A stretch of 6,961 nt of DNA, taken from assembly GCA_019309815.1 (NCBI GenBank), contig JAFDFO010000110.1:1-6961 (forward strand), in the 5' to 3' direction. Each line of letters begins with the position of its first letter. Positions within the stretch are counted from its first letter, which is position 1. This DNA comes from Deltaproteobacteria bacterium (GTDB lineage: Bacteria > Desulfobacterota > Desulfobacteria > Desulfobacterales > C00003060). Below are positions 5,439 to 6,961 of the stretch, piece by piece. The position numbers were made by a program, and so were the translations under genes. The notes beneath the pieces were generated by a model. That model ran no database searches and had not been told where the DNA came from. It worked only from the letters and a program-made list of their open reading frames with translations.

Positions 5439-6452
5439 ATGGAGGCTTATCTATACGACAGATTGGAGGATCAGAAGGTCCGATGCAATCTGTGCAGCCA
5501 TCGGTGCCTTGTCAAGGCAGGGAAACGGGGTATCTGCGCGGTTCGTGAAAACCAGGACGGCACCCTGAAGACGCTTGTATATGGAAAGTTGATTGCCCGG
5601 AATGTGGACCCAATCGAAAAGAAACCCCTCTATCATGTGTCGCCCGGCTCTCTCTCTTATTCCATTGCCACCGTTGGGTGCAATTTCAAGTGCCGTTTCT
5701 GCCAGAATGCAGACATTGCCCAGCTCCCCGCAGACCGAAAGGGAGTGATTCTTGGGGACCTTTTCACCCCACAGGACGTAGTAAATGCGGCAGAGCAGGC
5801 AAATTGTCGGAGCATTGCCTACACCTATACCGAGCCAACCGTATTTTTTGAATTTGCATATGATACGGCGAAGCTTGCCCATGAAAGAGGGATCCTGAAC
5901 GTCTTTGTAACAAACGGGTATATGACGCCCGAGGCCTTAAAGATGATTCAGCCCTACCTTGATGCAGCCAATGTAGACCTGAAGGCCTTCAATGATGATT
6001 TCTACAAAGAGCAATGCAGCGCTAAGCGGAGGCATGTGATGGAGACTCTCAAACTGATGAAGTCAGTTGGAGTCTTTGTGGAGGTGACAACGCTGCTCAT
6101 TCCGGGACTCAATGATGATGAAGTGGAACTGAAAGAGCTTGCCACCTTTATAGTGGATGAGCTTGGCCCTGAGACCCCATGGCACATTAGCCGCTTTCAT
6201 CCCACATACAAGCTTACAGACCGTCCGCCCACACCCGCGGAGAGTATCCACCAGGCGCGACAGATCGGACTTGAGGCGGGACTCCGTTACGTATACAGCG
6301 GCAATCTGCCCGGTGACACCGGCGAGAATACGATATGTTACGGGTGCGGCCAGCCTTTGATTGAGCGGTGGGGGTATCACATCTCCAAAAATGTGATCAC
6401 GGAAGGCAAATGTCCCAACTGTGATGCCGGCATTGACGGGATTGGTGTTTAA
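5439..6452 (+). CDS. amrS: AmmeMemoRadiSam system radical SAM enzyme
   Basis: The protein has 337 residues. The ATG at 5439 is 5 bases after the methyltransferase stop, with GGGGAGAAGG in the end of that gene and GGGG nearer the start. A longer frame open to 5157 overlaps the methyltransferase and is not used. The radical SAM cluster motif CNFKCRFC (Cys81, 85, 88) binds the 4Fe-4S cluster that cleaves SAM. Before it, CNLCSHRC and GICAVREN supply Cys16, 19, 23 and 33, a conserved N-terminal signature of this family and of PflA-like relatives. TYTEPTVFFE (129-138), VTNGYM (157-162), NVDLKAF (178-184) and WHISRFHP (248-255) are family hallmarks. Two C-terminal Cys pairs (CYGC 300-303, CPNC 325-328) form a probable metal-binding ribbon. 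Such genes often accompany AMMECR1 and Memo-family genes; here the neighbour is a methyltransferase instead. The physiological reaction of the family is not settled in my knowledge. Confidence 0.93.
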   Translation: MEAYLYDRLEDQKVRCNLCSHRCLVKAGKRGICAVRENQDGTLKTLVYGKLIARNVDPIEKKPLYHVSPGSLSYSIATVGCNFKCRFCQNADIAQLPADRKGVILGDLFTPQDVVNAAEQANCRSIAYTYTEPTVFFEFAYDTAKLAHERGILNVFVTNGYMTPEALKMIQPYLDAANVDLKAFNDDFYKEQCSAKRRHVMETLKLMKSVGVFVEVTTLLIPGLNDDEVELKELATFIVDELGPETPWHISRFHPTYKLTDRPPTPAESIHQARQIGLEAGLRYVYSGNLPGDTGENTICYGCGQPLIERWGYHISKNVITEGKCPNCDAGIDGIGV

Positions 6453-6516
6453 GACGTGGGGGTCAGGATTTACGTTTGTGGTTTCTAACTCGTTTACTGG
6501 GCAATCCGGTTGTTAG

Positions 6517-6961
6517 TCATATCTCATATCCCAGGGCCACAATCTCGTCGCTAAGTTCGGAATTACAGAGGTCAATCTCATCTGCCGTCATCTCGTCACG
6601 AAAGCGAGTTACCTTGCCTGTGTTAAATTGAAACTTCCCTGGTTTCAGCCCGCTTGTGAACTTGGTGACTACTTGAGTGATTGTTGTCTCATCAGCGTCC
6701 AGTCCGAGGTAGGCAGCCACCCCGGAAATGGTTGGAACAGGAGATTGAACCAGATCAACATACTTGACGGGAAACGCAAGTCCTGATTGAATCCAGGCAA
6801 TAGTCATTTTGGACCAACGCCTTGCAGGAACAATGGAATCTTCAACCGAGGTGAATAGTTGGAGTGCGGGGTTCACGGAATCACGCGATTTACGGCAGTG
6901 GTCCATACCCGATAGTATCATGTCTCGAGGGTCCCGGTGCGAAAAGGTTGCCCTAGCGTAG
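6517..6961 (-). CDS. Sulfotransferase family protein, C-terminal part (5' end beyond window)
   Basis: The frame is open from the right edge to TGA at 6519-6517, giving 148 visible codons. It continues upstream past the ATG at 6921, since the codons before it read ATFSHRDPRD, the conserved 3'-phosphate-binding motif of PAPS-dependent sulfotransferases (usual form RDPRDxxxS; here RDPRDMILS). So 6921 is not the start and the N-terminal PAPS P-loop lies outside the window. Downstream, YVDLVQSP resembles the RYEDLxxxP element, and the end (FNTGKVTRFRDEMTADEIDL to DEIVALGYEI) matches the family's C-terminal pattern of a basic G-K-V-x-R-(F/W)-R motif and a closing LGYE. Members transfer sulfate from PAPS to carbohydrates, lipids or small molecules; the acceptor cannot be read here. 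It converges with amrS across a 64-base gap (6453-6516) in which I see no clear terminator. Confidence 0.82.
   Translation of the reverse strand, partial: YARATFSHRDPRDMILSGMDHCRKSRDSVNPALQLFTSVEDSIVPARRWSKMTIAWIQSGLAFPVKYVDLVQSPVPTISGVAAYLGLDADETTITQVVTKFTSGLKPGKFQFNTGKVTRFRDEMTADEIDLCNSELSDEIVALGYEI

Noticed and set aside
6453..6516. Search for a bidirectional terminator between amrS and the sulfotransferase gene.
   Set aside because: No stem followed by a T-run was found on either strand.

Overview
The window looks like a chromosomal stretch from an anaerobic, Gram-negative bacterium, most likely of the Desulfobacterota (former Deltaproteobacteria). This rests on the kinds of proteins: a secreted YidD-like protein paired with a TPR membrane protein, a short MetE/UroD-like protein, a methyltransferase next to an AmmeMemoRadiSam radical SAM enzyme, and a decayed 23S-IVS-type four-helix-bundle gene. 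No rRNA or other taxonomic marker is present, so this is an inference.

Layout. Positions 1-2530 hold three minus-strand genes. Read in their own direction they are a 363-residue cobalamin-independent methionine synthase (MetE)/uroporphyrinogen decarboxylase-fold protein (2530-1439), a secreted YidD-like protein (1324-911), and a GTG-started TPR protein with a C-terminal membrane domain (921 to beyond position 1) that overlaps yidD by 11 bases. The divergent region 2531-2840 carries a 17-base palindrome in the MetE-like leader and a strong sigma70-type promoter facing a small tatA gene (2841-3038, plus). tatA converges on ssb (3747-3328, minus), with small hairpins in the gap.

From about 3750 to 4653 there is no intact gene. 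This gap holds the likely ssb promoters and, at about 4041-4475, a decayed cassette: arrays of a TTCAAGG-type motif in inverted orientation flank a structured GC-rich segment and the C-terminal 46 codons of a four-helix-bundle protein gene, followed by a perfect 9-bp stem-loop. A plus-strand pair then encodes a class I SAM-dependent methyltransferase (4654-5433) and, 5 bases later, the AmmeMemoRadiSam-type radical SAM enzyme AmrS (5439-6452). The last gene, minus strand and cut by the right edge, is the C-terminal part of a sulfotransferase (6961-6517).

Functional picture. Most genes look like housekeeping or envelope genes (Tat export, single-stranded DNA binding, envelope-localised YidD/TPR). 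The less understood units are the YidD-like/TPR pair, the MetE-like protein with an altered metal-ligand position, the methyltransferase-AmrS pair without visible AMMECR1 or Memo partners, and the decayed four-helix-bundle cassette. No CRISPR array, tRNA, rRNA, intact insertion sequence or clear defence system was seen.
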